Assembly: GCF_011009555.1 (NCBI RefSeq)
Contig: NZ_QXHD01000004.1
Span: forward strand, 2,910,776 to 2,971,393
Length of the DNA stretch: 60,618 nucleotides
DNA from: Adonisia turfae CCMR0081
GTDB taxonomy: Bacteria > Cyanobacteriota > Cyanobacteriia > Phormidesmidales > Phormidesmidaceae
Reading direction: 5' to 3'
Part shown: piece by piece, positions 17,678-27,279 of the stretch
How positions within the stretch are numbered: position 1 is the stretch's first letter
Layout of the letters: each line of letters begins with the position of its first letter
Program-made: the position numbers and the translations under genes
Notes under the pieces: model-generated
The model's database searches: none
Seen by the model: the letters and a program-made list of their open reading frames with translations, nothing else
What the model was told of the DNA's origin: nothing

Positions 17678-20104
17678 TTAGTTTTTGTCGCCAATCTTAA
17701 ACTGTTCTACCGAAGCTTCTAGTTCTTGTGCAACTTCAGTGGCATCTTTCATGGCTTGGGCCATCTGCTGTGCCGATTCTGAACGTTTTTCAGATTCCTC
17801 AGCGACTTCTCTCACCAGTGCGTTAACAGCGGATGATGACTCTGTCTGATATTTGGTAGATGCTGAGATTTTTTGCATCAGTTCATTAATTTGTTCTGAT
17901 TTGTTGAGTGCTTCAGTCAGACGCTGCTTGGTTGTTTCCACAAGGTTGGTACTATCAACCACCTGGGCAGTACCCGTTTCAATTGACTCGACAACTTCCT
18001 GGGTTTCTGTTTGAATTTCCGCAACAATCTGAGCAATTTCTTTGGTTGCAGATGATGATTGTTCTGCCAGCGATCCTACCTGTTCTGCAACCGCTGTGAA
18101 ACCTTCACCCATTTCACCGGCTCGGGCCGCCTCAACACTGGCATTAACCGCCAATAAGTTGGTTTTCAAGGCAATTTCGTCAATTAAGCTAACTGTTTGG
18201 GAAATCTTCTGGGCTGATTCACCCAATCGTTTGATTTTCTTCGCTGTTTCACCAACCGTTGATCTCAGACCCACAATACTTGCTACCGTTTGATCCATAG
18301 AGGATGTACCGGCTTTCACCGTTGCGTACGTATCTTGAGTAAGAACAGAAGCTTCCCCCGCGTTGTTGGCTACTTCCTGAATTGATTGACCAATATCTTC
18401 TACCGCTTCCATCGTGTCTTTCAGGGATTCTACCTCAGCTATGGCCTGAACTGACAGCTCTTGAATGGCGGCCTCATTTTCAGATAGAGAACTGGTTACC
18501 TGCCCGGTAGACTTTTTCACCTGTTTTGTCGTGAGTCGTAAGTTCTCAATGATTGAGTTAAACAAGTCAGCTACAATACCGACATCACCCTCAGATAGCT
18601 GGGCACGGACTCGCAGGTCTCCGTCTGCGGCATCGCCAACGTCTTCCATCAGTTGGGCGATTTCATTCTCTAGCTCCGCCCGTTGACGCTCTTGTTCCTG
18701 GGCTACAGCAGTTTGTTCTTGAAGTAAGGTCTGCAACTGATTGAGCAATGAATTAAAACCTGCCCCCAAAGTTTTGGTTTCCACTGTGCCCGCTAGAGGT
18801 GCTCGAATCTCTAGTTGGCCACCTGCGGCAGCGGCTGCCGTCGAGGTCAAAGATTTCAGGGGAGAGGCTAACTGTCTCGCTAAAACACTCAACACTACAG
18901 TCGCTAAAAGAGCAAGAGCTAACGTCGTCACACCAAATGTTCGAATTAAATCATTGCCTGCTGCATTGACCTCTGCTTCTTTAACAACCGCAAGTGCCAC
19001 CCAGTTTGTGCCTGGCACAGTGGTAATACTGTAATAAATACCTTCTAGTTGAAAGAGTGAAGATAGATATAAGCCCAAATACTCCTGATTCACTTTTTCT
19101 AGCTTAATTTCTAGATCAGGTAACTCTACGGCTGCACGGATATCTTCAATAATGTCATCAACAGTATAGTCAGGAGTATTTAGGGCATTATCCAGTTCCT
19201 TAGCAATCACCTTAATGGACTCAGTTCCCAATAAAGACTCGGCCTCAACTTGAGTACCTTCTGAAGAGACAACCGCAACAGGAGTACCTGACCTTGCATC
19301 TAAGATTTCAATAACCTGGTTATCCTGCAAGATAGCCGACAATAGGGTTGTCAGCTCTGCATGGAGTGCCTCAACCGGGACTAAGGTTTTAATCACGCCT
19401 AAAAAATTATTATTGCTCGGCTCTAAAATGCTCCGAGACATTTCGATACCATCAATACCAGCAGACTCATCGCTAACAACTGAACTGACAAAATACCCTT
19501 TCTGACTCGCAACCTGCCACCATTCTTCATCTCGTTGGACAAAGTCTGAGGTAACGTTACTATAGGCTACATTAAAGCCATGACGCTCAGTAAAGAAAAT
19601 CTCGCCAAATCCCTCAACTACAGCAACATCTTTAAGGTATTGATTTAAAGAGCTATTTGGGGTCAGGAGCTTGGTACTGGAAAATGATGTTTCTAGAGCG
19701 TCAATGGGGGTAGTATGCCAATTTTTACTCACAGCTTTCTTGGCATCAGTCACTAAGGCCTGGCGAACCGATGGATTTAAACCAATCACTTCTGGAATTT
19801 TTAGCGTATCTACCACAAAGACATTGGCAGCTTCGGCAGCCAGCAATGATTCTAGTTTAAGATTTTCCAGTGCCTGCGTTTTAGCCTTTTGCTTCACCGT
19901 GAAAAATTCGACGGCTCCTGCTACGATCAGCGGGATCAAGGCCGTTGGTAACACATAGGTAAGAAGACGTTGGGTAAGTGTTTGTCCTTGGGTAACTTTC
20001 GATTGGTTTTGAACGCGGGATGCACCAGATAAACCATTTTTAACCAGGGAGGATGTTTCAGTTAAAGATGGATTTTGATTTACAGAAGAAGAGACCATAA
20101 TCAT
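17678..20104 (-). CDS. Methyl-accepting chemotaxis protein (PilJ-like)
   Basis: 808 aa. A first transmembrane segment ([20 protein letters not shown], about 46-67) and a second ([19 protein letters not shown], about 395-414) flank a roughly 320-residue extracytoplasmic sensor of dCache type. Two HAMP domains follow ([38 protein letters not shown]). The coiled-coil signalling domain has the conserved hairpin tip [20 protein letters not shown]. It passes signals to CheW and CheA encoded next to it. ATG 20104 or 20098 can be the start. Ligand or light sensing cannot be read from sequence; no bilin-binding GAF domain is present, unlike PixJ. Confidence 0.95.
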   Translation of the reverse strand: MIMVSSSVNQNPSLTETSSLVKNGLSGASRVQNQSKVTQGQTLTQRLLTYVLPTALIPLIVAGAVEFFTVKQKAKTQALENLKLESLLAAEAANVFVVDTLKIPEVIGLNPSVRQALVTDAKKAVSKNWHTTPIDALETSFSSTKLLTPNSSLNQYLKDVAVVEGFGEIFFTERHGFNVAYSNVTSDFVQRDEEWWQVASQKGYFVSSVVSDESAGIDGIEMSRSILEPSNNNFLGVIKTLVPVEALHAELTTLLSAILQDNQVIEILDARSGTPVAVVSSEGTQVEAESLLGTESIKVIAKELDNALNTPDYTVDDIIEDIRAAVELPDLEIKLEKVNQEYLGLYLSSLFQLEGIYYSITTVPGTNWVALAVVKEAEVNAAGNDLIRTFGVTTLALALLATVVLSVLARQLASPLKSLTSTAAAAAGGQLEIRAPLAGTVETKTLGAGFNSLLNQLQTLLQEQTAVAQEQERQRAELENEIAQLMEDVGDAADGDLRVRAQLSEGDVGIVADLFNSIIENLRLTTKQVKKSTGQVTSSLSENEAAIQELSVQAIAEVESLKDTMEAVEDIGQSIQEVANNAGEASVLTQDTYATVKAGTSSMDQTVASIVGLRSTVGETAKKIKRLGESAQKISQTVSLIDEIALKTNLLAVNASVEAARAGEMGEGFTAVAEQVGSLAEQSSSATKEIAQIVAEIQTETQEVVESIETGTAQVVDSTNLVETTKQRLTEALNKSEQINELMQKISASTKYQTESSSAVNALVREVAEESEKRSESAQQMAQAMKDATEVAQELEASVEQFKIGDKN

Positions 20105-20156
20105 TCAAAATGATAAGCAATGAAGAATAAAGAAAGCAGAAGCTTGCCAATAGCTC

Positions 20157-20714
20157 TTACGAACTACTTGCGTAAACGTATAAAGATTCCGCACTACAAA
20201 TAGCACCAACATCCAGAAGGAATAGCTTTTCATCTTCCCCCTGAAACTGTCCTTGCAAATATGGTGCAAGCCCTGGCATTATCTCCTCAAACGAGGGTAT
20301 CAGGTCTTCCGGATTCATCCGTAATGTACCTTGAATCTGAGGAACATACAGGCCTAGAAATTGGCAATCAGATTCTTGACCATCATCTAACATAACCTCA
20401 ACCACAATGATATCGTATTGCCGAGAACGAACATCCTTTTGAGGTACTTCTAACAATTTAGGGAGGTCAAGTGCCCATAATATTTTACCTTGATGGCTCA
20501 TCAGGCCTAGCACAGAAGCAGGCATATTTGGAATAGGTGAAACCTGATGAGCTGAAATCCTGAGAGTTTCTACCACCTGTACCAAAGGAATAACTACAGT
20601 TAAGGATAAACCAAGGTGAAATTTTAGATATAACTCTCCTGTTTGAGTTTGGGGTTCAAACACATCAGGCAGTAAAGCTTGGAGTCGTTCGATCGGTTTT
20701 TGCGTCGTTTGCAT
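20157..20714 (-). CDS. CheW-family coupling protein (PilI-like)
   Basis: 185 aa, a single CheW domain: LYLKFHLGLSLTVVIPLVQVVETLRI, then VSPIPNMPASVLGLMSHQGKILWALDLPKLL, the hydrophobic-Gly pattern of CheW proteins that dock CheA to receptors. It lies 52 nt upstream of the MCP gene on the same strand and is presumably co-transcribed with it. Upstream on the same strand, the expected cheY is replaced by a decayed cheY tail and a 2-kb segment with a gene on the other strand. Confidence 0.9.
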   Translation of the reverse strand: MQTTQKPIERLQALLPDVFEPQTQTGELYLKFHLGLSLTVVIPLVQVVETLRISAHQVSPIPNMPASVLGLMSHQGKILWALDLPKLLEVPQKDVRSRQYDIIVVEVMLDDGQESDCQFLGLYVPQIQGTLRMNPEDLIPSFEEIMPGLAPYLQGQFQGEDEKLFLLDVGAICSAESLYVYASSS

Positions 20715-20823
20715 GGGTCAATAAGAAGTATCAAAAAGCATAAGACAGGATCTGACAACACCAGAACCAAGGAAATAGAATATAAGCCATACTACGCACC
20801 AATGAGCAACATGTCGCACTGCA

Positions 20824-20945
20824 TCAAACTGCGTCAATAAGTTGTTCTACTGCGCAAGACTTGACGGCATAAGCTGCAACTCCTTCCTTCTTAGCCCAAG
20901 AGTGATCCATTTCGCGATCTTTGGCTGTGCAAGCAACACAGGAAT
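20824..20945 (-). pseudogene. Decayed C-terminal remnant of a CheY receiver gene
   Basis: On the minus strand the frame ending in TGA at 20826-20824 reads VACTAKDREMDHSWAKKEG and on through VAAYAVKSC to the end. It matches the C-terminus of the intact CheY at 23074-23436 at 24 of 37 residues by eye. The reading breaks by one lost base just before it (ATT CCT GT-GTT), and no receiver homology continues upstream. The Lys-Pro of the receiver is changed to Lys-Ser. It is a dead fragment, not a gene, lying between the CheW gene and the inserted substrate-binding-protein segment. Confidence 0.8.
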
Positions 20946-21189
20946 AAAAGATATTTCGACTCTGTTATTGCAATTTTTGAATAACATCCATCAGTAGCAT
21001 AAGATGGCTTTGACTAGATGTGTGATAAACCCATACATACCTAACTTGTTTCAATCACCATAAAGTTTCTAATGCATTCTTATGATTGCGTAAGCAGTTG
21101 TGGAAGTACTTGTAGATTGCCCAACAGCCCCATATAAGTATCAAACCACCTATTTAGTGTCAAATACTTGTTTCGTTTGGCAGGATATC

Positions 21190-21212
21190 TTGACCTGCAT
21201 ATGTGAGGTCAA
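21190..21212. promoter_or_regulatory. Interrupted palindrome upstream of the substrate-binding-protein gene
   Basis: TTGACCT (21190-21196) and AGGTCAA (21206-21212) form a 7-bp dyad with a 9-nt spacer, about 250 nt before the lipoprotein gene. It could be an operator or part of the leader. Nothing else recognisable is in 20946-21461; an open frame across 21203-21472 has no protein-like character. Confidence 0.3.
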
Positions 21213-21461
21213 ATCTTCGAGAGTGTAGTGTTCTAGGACATTGTATTATGCAATTCCTGAATCACTGCCATTATGTAAAATTATCAATTCGCAAAAGTCT
21301 CATCCAGAAACCTTATGCTTTAGACAAGAATCATCAATCACAACTTTCCGAGGGAATCATATTGCCAACACTACACACCCGGGAAATTCCTAAGGGTTTC
21401 TATCTGACCTGCAATCGAATATTGCACCTCAGTCCGTTTACCGTAAGGACATGTAACCTAA

Positions 21462-22574
21462 ATGTTTTTTGAACAGCTTCGACAAACTGGTCTACCACGC
21501 AGAAAATTCAACACATTACTAGGCTTGACAGGATTAAGTCTGGTATTAACGATCTCTGCTTGCACACCCAAGGCAACTGTTGAGAATAATGCTGGGGCAA
21601 ACAACGGCAACAGTGCAGGTAGTATGCCAGAAGAAATCAGAGTAGGTTATCAGGTGATTCCCAATGCTGAGCTATTGGCAAAATCCCAGGGTATGGTTGA
21701 AGAAAACCTCCCAGGGGTTGAGATAGAATGGGTTCAGTATAGTTCTGGTGGTGATGTCAACCAGGCGATGATGGCCGGAGAAATTGATTTAGGTTTGGCT
21801 GGCTCTGTCCCTGTTTCTACAGGCATTGCCAATAATCTACCTTACCAGGTTTATTTCATTCATGACATTATTGGTGAGAACGAGGCTCTTGCCATCAGGC
21901 CTGACTCTGGGATTATCCGCCTTGCTGATATGAAAGGGAAAACTATTGCTGTGCCATTTGGCTCGACGACCCACTTTAGCCTTTTATCGGCCTTACGAGA
22001 AAATGGGGTAGATGCTGCGGAAGTCAAGATTGTTGATATGACGCCGGATGAAACATTGGCGGCATGGCAGAAAGGAACCATTGATGGCAGTTTTATATGG
22101 CATCCAGTTCTGGGTAAGCTTCAAGAGGATAATGGTATTGTTATTACATCGGCCAAGCAATTAGCTGATGAGGGTATTATTACTGCTGATTTGGCTGTTG
22201 TTCACCAAGATTTTGTCAGCCAATATCCAGAGGCCGTTGAGAAATATGTCATGGCATTAGATGAAGCGGTTGACTTCTACCGTGCAGACCCAGAATCAGC
22301 TGCACAGGCTATCTCAGGCGAACTTGGATTAACACCTGAACAAAGTCTCGATGTAATGAACGAGTTAGTTTGGCTCAGCGCTGAAGAACAAGCGAGCATT
22401 AAATATTTAGGCACATCGGATGCACCTGGTGCTTTGGGTAAAGTCCTACTGGAATCAGCTGAGTTTATGGTCACTCAAGGCGCTATTGAACAAGCACCTG
22501 ATCTAGCAAGCTATCATGCTGCAATCTACAATAATGCGGTAAATTCCGCTGGTGGAGCTGTAGCTGCCAAGTAA
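21462..22574 (+). CDS. ABC-transporter substrate-binding lipoprotein, TauA/SsuA-like
   Basis: 370 aa. A lipoprotein signal with lipobox ISAC (LVLTISAC, Cys about 34) anchors the mature protein on the periplasmic side. The body fits the nitrate/sulfonate/taurine binding family: EEIRVGYQVIPNAELLAKSQG, a GGDVNQAMMAGEIDLGLAGS switch and KGKTIAVPFGSTTHF. The ligand may be taurine, another sulfonate or a related anion. No permease or ATPase gene is adjacent, so it is an orphan here. It sits on the opposite strand inside the chemotaxis cluster, which suggests insertion. AAGGA lies about 12 nt upstream of the ATG. Confidence 0.88.
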   Translation: MFFEQLRQTGLPRRKFNTLLGLTGLSLVLTISACTPKATVENNAGANNGNSAGSMPEEIRVGYQVIPNAELLAKSQGMVEENLPGVEIEWVQYSSGGDVNQAMMAGEIDLGLAGSVPVSTGIANNLPYQVYFIHDIIGENEALAIRPDSGIIRLADMKGKTIAVPFGSTTHFSLLSALRENGVDAAEVKIVDMTPDETLAAWQKGTIDGSFIWHPVLGKLQEDNGIVITSAKQLADEGIITADLAVVHQDFVSQYPEAVEKYVMALDEAVDFYRADPESAAQAISGELGLTPEQSLDVMNELVWLSAEEQASIKYLGTSDAPGALGKVLLESAEFMVTQGAIEQAPDLASYHAAIYNNAVNSAGGAVAAK

Positions 22575-22603
22575 GGTTCCTCAAACGTATTTCACACTTG
22601 ATA

Positions 22604-22653
22604 AGTAACTCCCGTAGGAAAAACGAAGTCTGATTCGTGCTGCGGGAGTTACT
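22604..22653 (+). terminator. Hairpin after the substrate-binding-protein gene
   Basis: AGTAACTCCCG (22604-22614) pairs with CGGGAGTTACT (22643-22653) over 11 bp, with a smaller ACGAA/TTCGT stem in the loop. It starts 30 nt after the stop and is followed by ACTAGTTTTAAT, a weak T-tract. A probable rho-independent terminator. Confidence 0.6.
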
Positions 22654-22834
22654 ACTAGTTTTAATACAACATTGATGGGCTATTGATTAGGGGACTGCAC
22701 AAAAATAAAGACCCGGGTTGGGGCTGTCGATGGGTGGATGAGTAATGGGATAATGGGGTAATTATTTAAGCGCCAGCGCCTTACGTTGGTCATCAGCTTT
22801 TTACACCAAACTTGTAACACACCTTAATGCATAA

Positions 22835-22870
22835 ATCCCCTAGCCAGAGCGCATGCCCTAGCTAGGGGAT
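22835..22870. repeat. Second inverted repeat between convergent genes
   Basis: ATCCCCTAGC (22835-22844) pairs with GCTAGGGGAT (22861-22870), a 10-bp perfect stem with a 16-nt loop. It lies between the lipoprotein gene and the oppositely oriented cheY. Upstream of it, around 22735-22765, there is a patch of GGGTAAT-like near-heptads. Possibly the cheY-side terminator, though the T-tract is poor. Confidence 0.45.
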
Positions 22871-23073
22871 ATTACTGCTTAAATTAAAAAGATGCAACAG
22901 TTTTTATGGGGGCAAAGCTCAAATACATGAAGGAATCAATCTGTTCTTAAACCCATTCTCCACATTACCCAGGACTCCCAGTGTCATGACAAGCATATTG
23001 GGAATAAGTGCAATATGGAGATAGGTATCTAAGCGATCTGGCTTGCAGGGACGTCCTAATAAAGCCTTATATA

Positions 23074-23436
23074 CTAGACGACCGAGCGAACTGCATCGAC
23101 TAATTCTTGCTCAGTACAGGGCTTAACCACATAGGCGGCTACCCCCTGCTTTCTGGCCCAGTTCTGGTCCATTTTGCGATCTTTAGTTGTACAGGCCACG
23201 ACGGGGATTGCTGCAGTGTCTGGTTGACGTTTAAGTTCACGGCACAATTCCAAACCTGTGATTTCAGGCATCACTAAATCCGTTACAACAATATCGGGTT
23301 TGTTGGCTTTGACCATTACCAGGGCCTCTGCACCACTTTCAGCGGTGGTAACGTTATAACCGGCTCGTGATAAGTAGTTAGACATTAAATCACGCTGAGC
23401 CTGCATATCGTCAACAACAAGTATATTTTTACCCAT
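23074..23436 (-). CDS. CheY-like single-domain response regulator (PilH-like)
   Basis: 120 aa, a receiver only: acidic pair LVVDDMQ (Asp9, Asp10), phospho-acceptor Asp in VVTDLVMPE (about 53), Thr in ACTTKD and Lys in VVKPC. Strong Shine-Dalgarno AGGAG 6 nt before the ATG. It follows the PATAN-REC gene by 75 nt and is the PilH counterpart of this cluster. Downstream, the link to CheW is broken by about 2.3 kb containing an unrelated gene and a cheY remnant, so the CheW-MCP-CheA part may need its own promoter. Confidence 0.93.
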   Translation of the reverse strand: MGKNILVVDDMQAQRDLMSNYLSRAGYNVTTAESGAEALVMVKANKPDIVVTDLVMPEITGLELCRELKRQPDTAAIPVVACTTKDRKMDQNWARKQGVAAYVVKPCTEQELVDAVRSVV

Positions 23437-23511
23437 GGATTACTCCTTAGAACATCAAAAAATATAGGAAACGAAAGACTTAGAACACACACTTAGCCTG
23501 CCCAGAGCTTT

Positions 23512-24714
23512 CTATGCAGCAACAACAATTGAAAGATACTCTTCAACAATGGCGAGCAAATCTGCTTTTGAAAAAGGCTTGGTTAGGTAATCAGTGGCAC
23601 CAGAGGATTCGGATTTGGCTTTATCTAAGACACTGGTATTACTGCTGACCATAATGATTGGCACCTTTTTGAAGACAGAGCTACGACGCAGGATCGTGCA
23701 CAGACGATTACCGTTAATACCTGGCATGGAAACATCCATCAAAATTAAGTCTGGTTTCATGGAAAACAGAGTTGACATTGATTCCATCGGATTTTCAACG
23801 GTGGCTACATCAAAGCCTTCTGAACCTAAGTAACCTTGAATCGTTTCTAGCATTGCTGGGCTGTCATCAATGCAAACAATCTTGTGAACCTTTCTATGGG
23901 TTTGCAAGGAGGTTGGGGGTGAAATGGTTGGTTTCCCTACGGTCTGAACACTGTTCGGGGCTGGAATATTGGGAAGCTTGTCGTAAGGAGAAACCGGAGA
24001 TTTTAAAATAAAGTACTGTTGTTGTATGTACGGATTTAGCAATTGGGCAAATTTCAGAGTATCTTGCCTCACAAATGACGCGAGTTGTTGAATATTATTA
24101 CCATTCATCAGCTGAGCCAGTGCTTGAAGGAGTGTCTGAGTCAATATACCATTGGGCACAGGCTGACTAAGCTTACTTCGGTCAGGGCAATAGGGCCGCT
24201 GGTAAGGTGAGGACACTATTTGACTCAACCTTTGCCAGATTTTGAGTTGTTCTTTCAACTGGTTAATGATGGTTGAGAAAGAAGCAACATCAGGGTGATA
24301 TGACGTCTGGTCTAGCCATACATATGTTGCTTGTCTTAACCAAAACAAAGATTCTAGGGCGTCTTTAGACAGTTCCAGCTTAAGCATTTGGGTGGCATTA
24401 CTGTCTAAGACCCTCTCTTGATATAGCTGATTGCTGGCTTCATAGAGTAACCATACTTGGTTAGTGGATAGTTGAACGCTTCGAAAATCGGGCTGTAAAT
24501 TGTCTAGCGTCTTTTCAGGCACCCGATACCCTAACTTATTTAGGCAGTATTTTACTGTCTCGAACGTCTGTATGGAATGGACGGCATATTGAAGGCGGCC
24601 TTCCTTGACAAAAACATTCCAGGTGATGCCATTGCTCTTAACCTGTAAGCAACCATTTTTTTTGGATTGGGCAATGTCAAGACACTGCTTAATACCGTTA
24701 AAACTATCGACCAT
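23512..24714 (-). CDS. PATAN-domain response regulator (PatA/PilG-like)
   Basis: 400 aa. The N-terminal 250 residues form a PATAN-type domain (SKKNGCLQVKSNG, VFVKEGRLQYAVHS), as in PatA and PixG/TaxP1. The C-terminal receiver (about 270-398) has CIDDSP, LILMDVSMPGING, IIMVSSN and LTKPF, with all phosphotransfer residues present. PATAN regulators act as output proteins on type IV pilus assembly in cyanobacterial phototaxis. First gene of the chemotaxis cluster; 388 nt of unannotated sequence lie upstream. Confidence 0.9.
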   Translation of the reverse strand: MVDSFNGIKQCLDIAQSKKNGCLQVKSNGITWNVFVKEGRLQYAVHSIQTFETVKYCLNKLGYRVPEKTLDNLQPDFRSVQLSTNQVWLLYEASNQLYQERVLDSNATQMLKLELSKDALESLFWLRQATYVWLDQTSYHPDVASFSTIINQLKEQLKIWQRLSQIVSSPYQRPYCPDRSKLSQPVPNGILTQTLLQALAQLMNGNNIQQLASFVRQDTLKFAQLLNPYIQQQYFILKSPVSPYDKLPNIPAPNSVQTVGKPTISPPTSLQTHRKVHKIVCIDDSPAMLETIQGYLGSEGFDVATVENPMESMSTLFSMKPDLILMDVSMPGINGNRLCTILRRSSVFKKVPIIMVSSNTSVLDKAKSESSGATDYLTKPFSKADLLAIVEEYLSIVVAA

Positions 24715-25102
24715 GTACAGAACCTAACTAACTGATCTTTCACTCAAGTTCACAGCTTTTGTTTATGGAATACGAATAAGCTGTTTAACTACTTAACATC
24801 TACCTCTACACTCAAATCCTTGGAGGCTTTAAGTCTGGTCTTTACCAGTCTTGGGAAAAGGGAATGAAGAAGTAAATAATTGATGACTTTAAGATTCCCA
24901 TGTCTTGTTTAAATACAACATTGGTTAATCCTTTTTAAAGCCAAGCAATAATCGTAATCTTGTTACTCTCAGCTCTACTCTAGAAGCAACAAGATTAATA
25001 TTGCTGGTTAGGAAAAGTGATTAAATTGCGTGGATTTGTTGGACATGCATGCAACAGATATTGTACTGGTTACAGCCAGTCAACATACTTTCTCTTTACT
25101 AT
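24715..25102. other. Intergenic stretch with no recognised gene
   Basis: 388 nt upstream of the PATAN gene and downstream of the MFS gene, both on the minus strand. AT-rich, stops in all frames, no obvious hairpin terminator. It presumably carries the promoter of the chemotaxis cluster, but I cannot place the elements. Confidence 0.4.
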
Positions 25103-26410
25103 TCAAAACCCATCAACAATAAGATCAGACTCCTCAACAGTTGTTACTTTCTGCTTCAATACCACCAAAATAAAACTGGCGACAAAACCTCCAGTAATCA
25201 AATATAGCCATAGATTAGTCCCCATCGTCTCAGGATGATCCAGTGCCCAGCCTCCTAGGGCAGGGCCAACCGTAAATCCGATGGACCAGCATTGAGATTC
25301 TAGGGAAAAGTAAATCCCTCGCAAATTTGAAGGTGCCATTTCACCGAGAAGAGAAACCCCTGCTGGTGAATAGAGGATTTCGGCCAGAGCGATGAGGCTA
25401 AAGGCACTGATGGCTATCAATAGTGGGTCGATTGCAATATTGCCGACAAGCCACAGCAAAAAGAAAGCAGCACTCCAAATGATGAGGGCGACTAACATAA
25501 TGGAGACATGGTTGATGGTTTTGACTAAACGGGTGATGGGGAGCTGAAAAACAACTTTTAGGACAACGTGCCAGACGAAGAAGTAGCTGATCCACTGTTC
25601 TGAGAAGCCAATTTCTGTATTGCCACCAGGGATAAAGTTGGCGAGATACAGAGGTAGAGTGCTGGTGTACTGGGCGGCATAGATGGTAAAGATGATATTG
25701 GCGCTGAGGAAGGTGAGGAGGTTGCGATCGCGAAATGCTTGCCACCAATCTTGCCATACGTTACGCACGTCACCGAGGGGCTGTCGTGTTTCTGCAATTG
25801 CCACATAGATCACCCCAGCAAATAGGGCGTAGGTTAAGCCTTTTAGGATAAACAGAATGCTGTAGTTACCAGACATAGCCACATATTGTCCAGCGAGTAA
25901 AGCACCCAAAGCAAGGCCCAGATGATCCACTAGCCGCGTTAGGGCAAAGGCTTCTGTACGGTTTTCTGTTGTGGTCAGGTCTGTTGTGATGGATAAATTT
26001 GCAGGCCAGTATAAGCTGATTCCTAACCCCAACAGCAGATTGCCTAAAACTAACAGCACAAAGGTATTGGCAAAGGCAAGACAAAAACAAGCTAACGCCG
26101 TAATCATGGCTGATAGCATCAGCGTTCGACGACGACCCCAAAAATCAGAATCAATGGCATAACCGGACCAAAAACGTCCGACTATTCCAGCCAGACCGCT
26201 ACTGCTTAAGGCTAACCCGACTTGAGTCGGAGAAAAGCCAAGTTCGTTGACAAAGTAAATCGAGGCATAGACCAGGGTAAATCCCTGGCCGATGTATAAA
26301 AGCAACTGCCCGGTCGCTAGAATCCATATTTCGCGTCTGAGTTGAGGTAGCCAGGCAAAGATGCCAGTGGCGGTGTCTTGCAGGTCGGTCTGAGCTTCGG
26401 TGTGCTCCAT
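25103..26410 (-). CDS. MFS transporter
   Basis: 435 aa with about 12 hydrophobic segments. The MFS loop 2-3 signature is present as GRFWSGYAIDSDFWGRRR (about residues 76-93), and there is a mid-protein cytoplasmic loop near 210-225. Substrate unknown; the family includes drug and sugar exporters. ATG 26410 has no strong Shine-Dalgarno. Directly upstream on the same strand lies the remnant of a LuxR-type regulator that may once have been the first gene of this unit. Confidence 0.9.
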   Translation of the reverse strand: MEHTEAQTDLQDTATGIFAWLPQLRREIWILATGQLLLYIGQGFTLVYASIYFVNELGFSPTQVGLALSSSGLAGIVGRFWSGYAIDSDFWGRRRTLMLSAMITALACFCLAFANTFVLLVLGNLLLGLGISLYWPANLSITTDLTTTENRTEAFALTRLVDHLGLALGALLAGQYVAMSGNYSILFILKGLTYALFAGVIYVAIAETRQPLGDVRNVWQDWWQAFRDRNLLTFLSANIIFTIYAAQYTSTLPLYLANFIPGGNTEIGFSEQWISYFFVWHVVLKVVFQLPITRLVKTINHVSIMLVALIIWSAAFFLLWLVGNIAIDPLLIAISAFSLIALAEILYSPAGVSLLGEMAPSNLRGIYFSLESQCWSIGFTVGPALGGWALDHPETMGTNLWLYLITGGFVASFILVVLKQKVTTVEESDLIVDGF

Positions 26411-26502
26411 GGATGGTTATGTTCTACCTATCGCCCAGAAGTGGGGCTCTATTATTATTGCCTCTATCATTATTGTCCCAAGTGCAGCTGTAATGCCGCA
26501 AA

Positions 26503-26612
26503 TTATCGTTGTGCTAGTAGGGCTGCAGCAACGCGATCGCGTAACGATAGTTTGCTCAAAAGCTGTGCACTCGTTCTGCCATACCGTTAGAAATTACCTT
26601 AATCGCTGTCAG
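26503..26612 (-). pseudogene. Remnant of a NarL/LuxR-type DNA-binding domain
   Basis: On the minus strand, the frame ending at TAA 26505-26503 reads LLSKLSLRDRVAAALLAQR, the characteristic C-terminal end of a NarL-family HTH. In another frame just upstream, LTAIKVISNGMAERVHS resembles the preceding helices (LT-x-E-VL-x-LISNG..AERVHS). The recognition-helix segment between them is missing and the frames do not join, so this is a decayed gene. It lies about 90 nt upstream of the MFS gene on the same strand. Confidence 0.65.
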
Positions 26613-26647
26613 GGAGGGGGCGATATATGGCGCTTATGGTCAAACAA

Positions 26648-27232
26648 TCAAAAAATAAACGGGACCAACCGCTTCGTCCGTTGCCGATATGCTTGATATT
26701 GTTCACCAAATTGTTCCAGCATCATTTTCTCCTCATTACCCACCCGGAGAAAATATAGAAAACCAAACGTAATTATGCCTGAAAGACCGGCAATCCAATT
26801 TGTTAATAATAGTGCTTGGGCCATGGCCCATAACCAGAGCGAGGTATACATGGGGTGGCGGATAGATCGATAAATGCCGTTGGTAATTAATGTATGGTCT
26901 TTTCAAACCTGCAATGTGGGTGACCAGTTTTTGCCGAGATCATGGTGAGAACGCCAAAATAAGTAGAGCGCGATCTCAAACATCAAAATGCCCAATACAT
27001 TCGCCCAAATCGGTAGAAAATAGTTAGCAAAATTAAACAGTGGCGTAACAATATAAATCAGCGGCAAAACAAACATCCCCAGCAGAACAAATGCTAACAG
27101 GCCATTCTCTAGAGGGGGTTTACGGTTATCGATGATGGTATTCTCCTTAATCTCCCGTTGATAGGGTTTGCGGATAATCCCTGTTAATACGAAGAAAACT
27201 AAGAAGATAATTTTGAGAATGAGGGAATCCAT
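26648..27232 (-). pseudogene. Isoprenylcysteine-carboxyl-methyltransferase-like gene with one in-frame TGA
   Basis: The two halves, 27232-26903 (109 codons) and 26902-26648, lie in one frame and together make a complete membrane methyltransferase of about 194 aa. Four or five hydrophobic segments are followed by GKNWSPTLQV, stop, KDHTLITNGIYRSIRHPMY. The family consensus has Arg where the TGA (26905-26903) stands, one base from CGA. SAM-binding residues in RHPMY and the C-terminal helix pair are otherwise intact, so the lesion looks recent (or is a sequencing error, or is read through). Confidence 0.85.
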
Positions 27233-27279
27233 GATTGGCCTCTTACATGCTAATTAAGTTTACTTCCAGACACAGGATC

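Noticed and set aside
21203..21472. Open frame of 89 codons before the lipoprotein gene
   Set aside because: No Shine-Dalgarno, composition unlike a protein, overlaps the lipoprotein start; most likely chance.
26378..26696. Two plus-strand open frames overlapping the MFS start and LuxR remnant
   Set aside because: Antisense shadows of the MFS gene and of the decayed regulator, with no protein-like features.
26903..26905. TGA as a selenocysteine codon
   Set aside because: The family position is Arg, no SECIS-like stem is seen after it, and selenoprotein machinery is not expected here; nonsense mutation is simpler.
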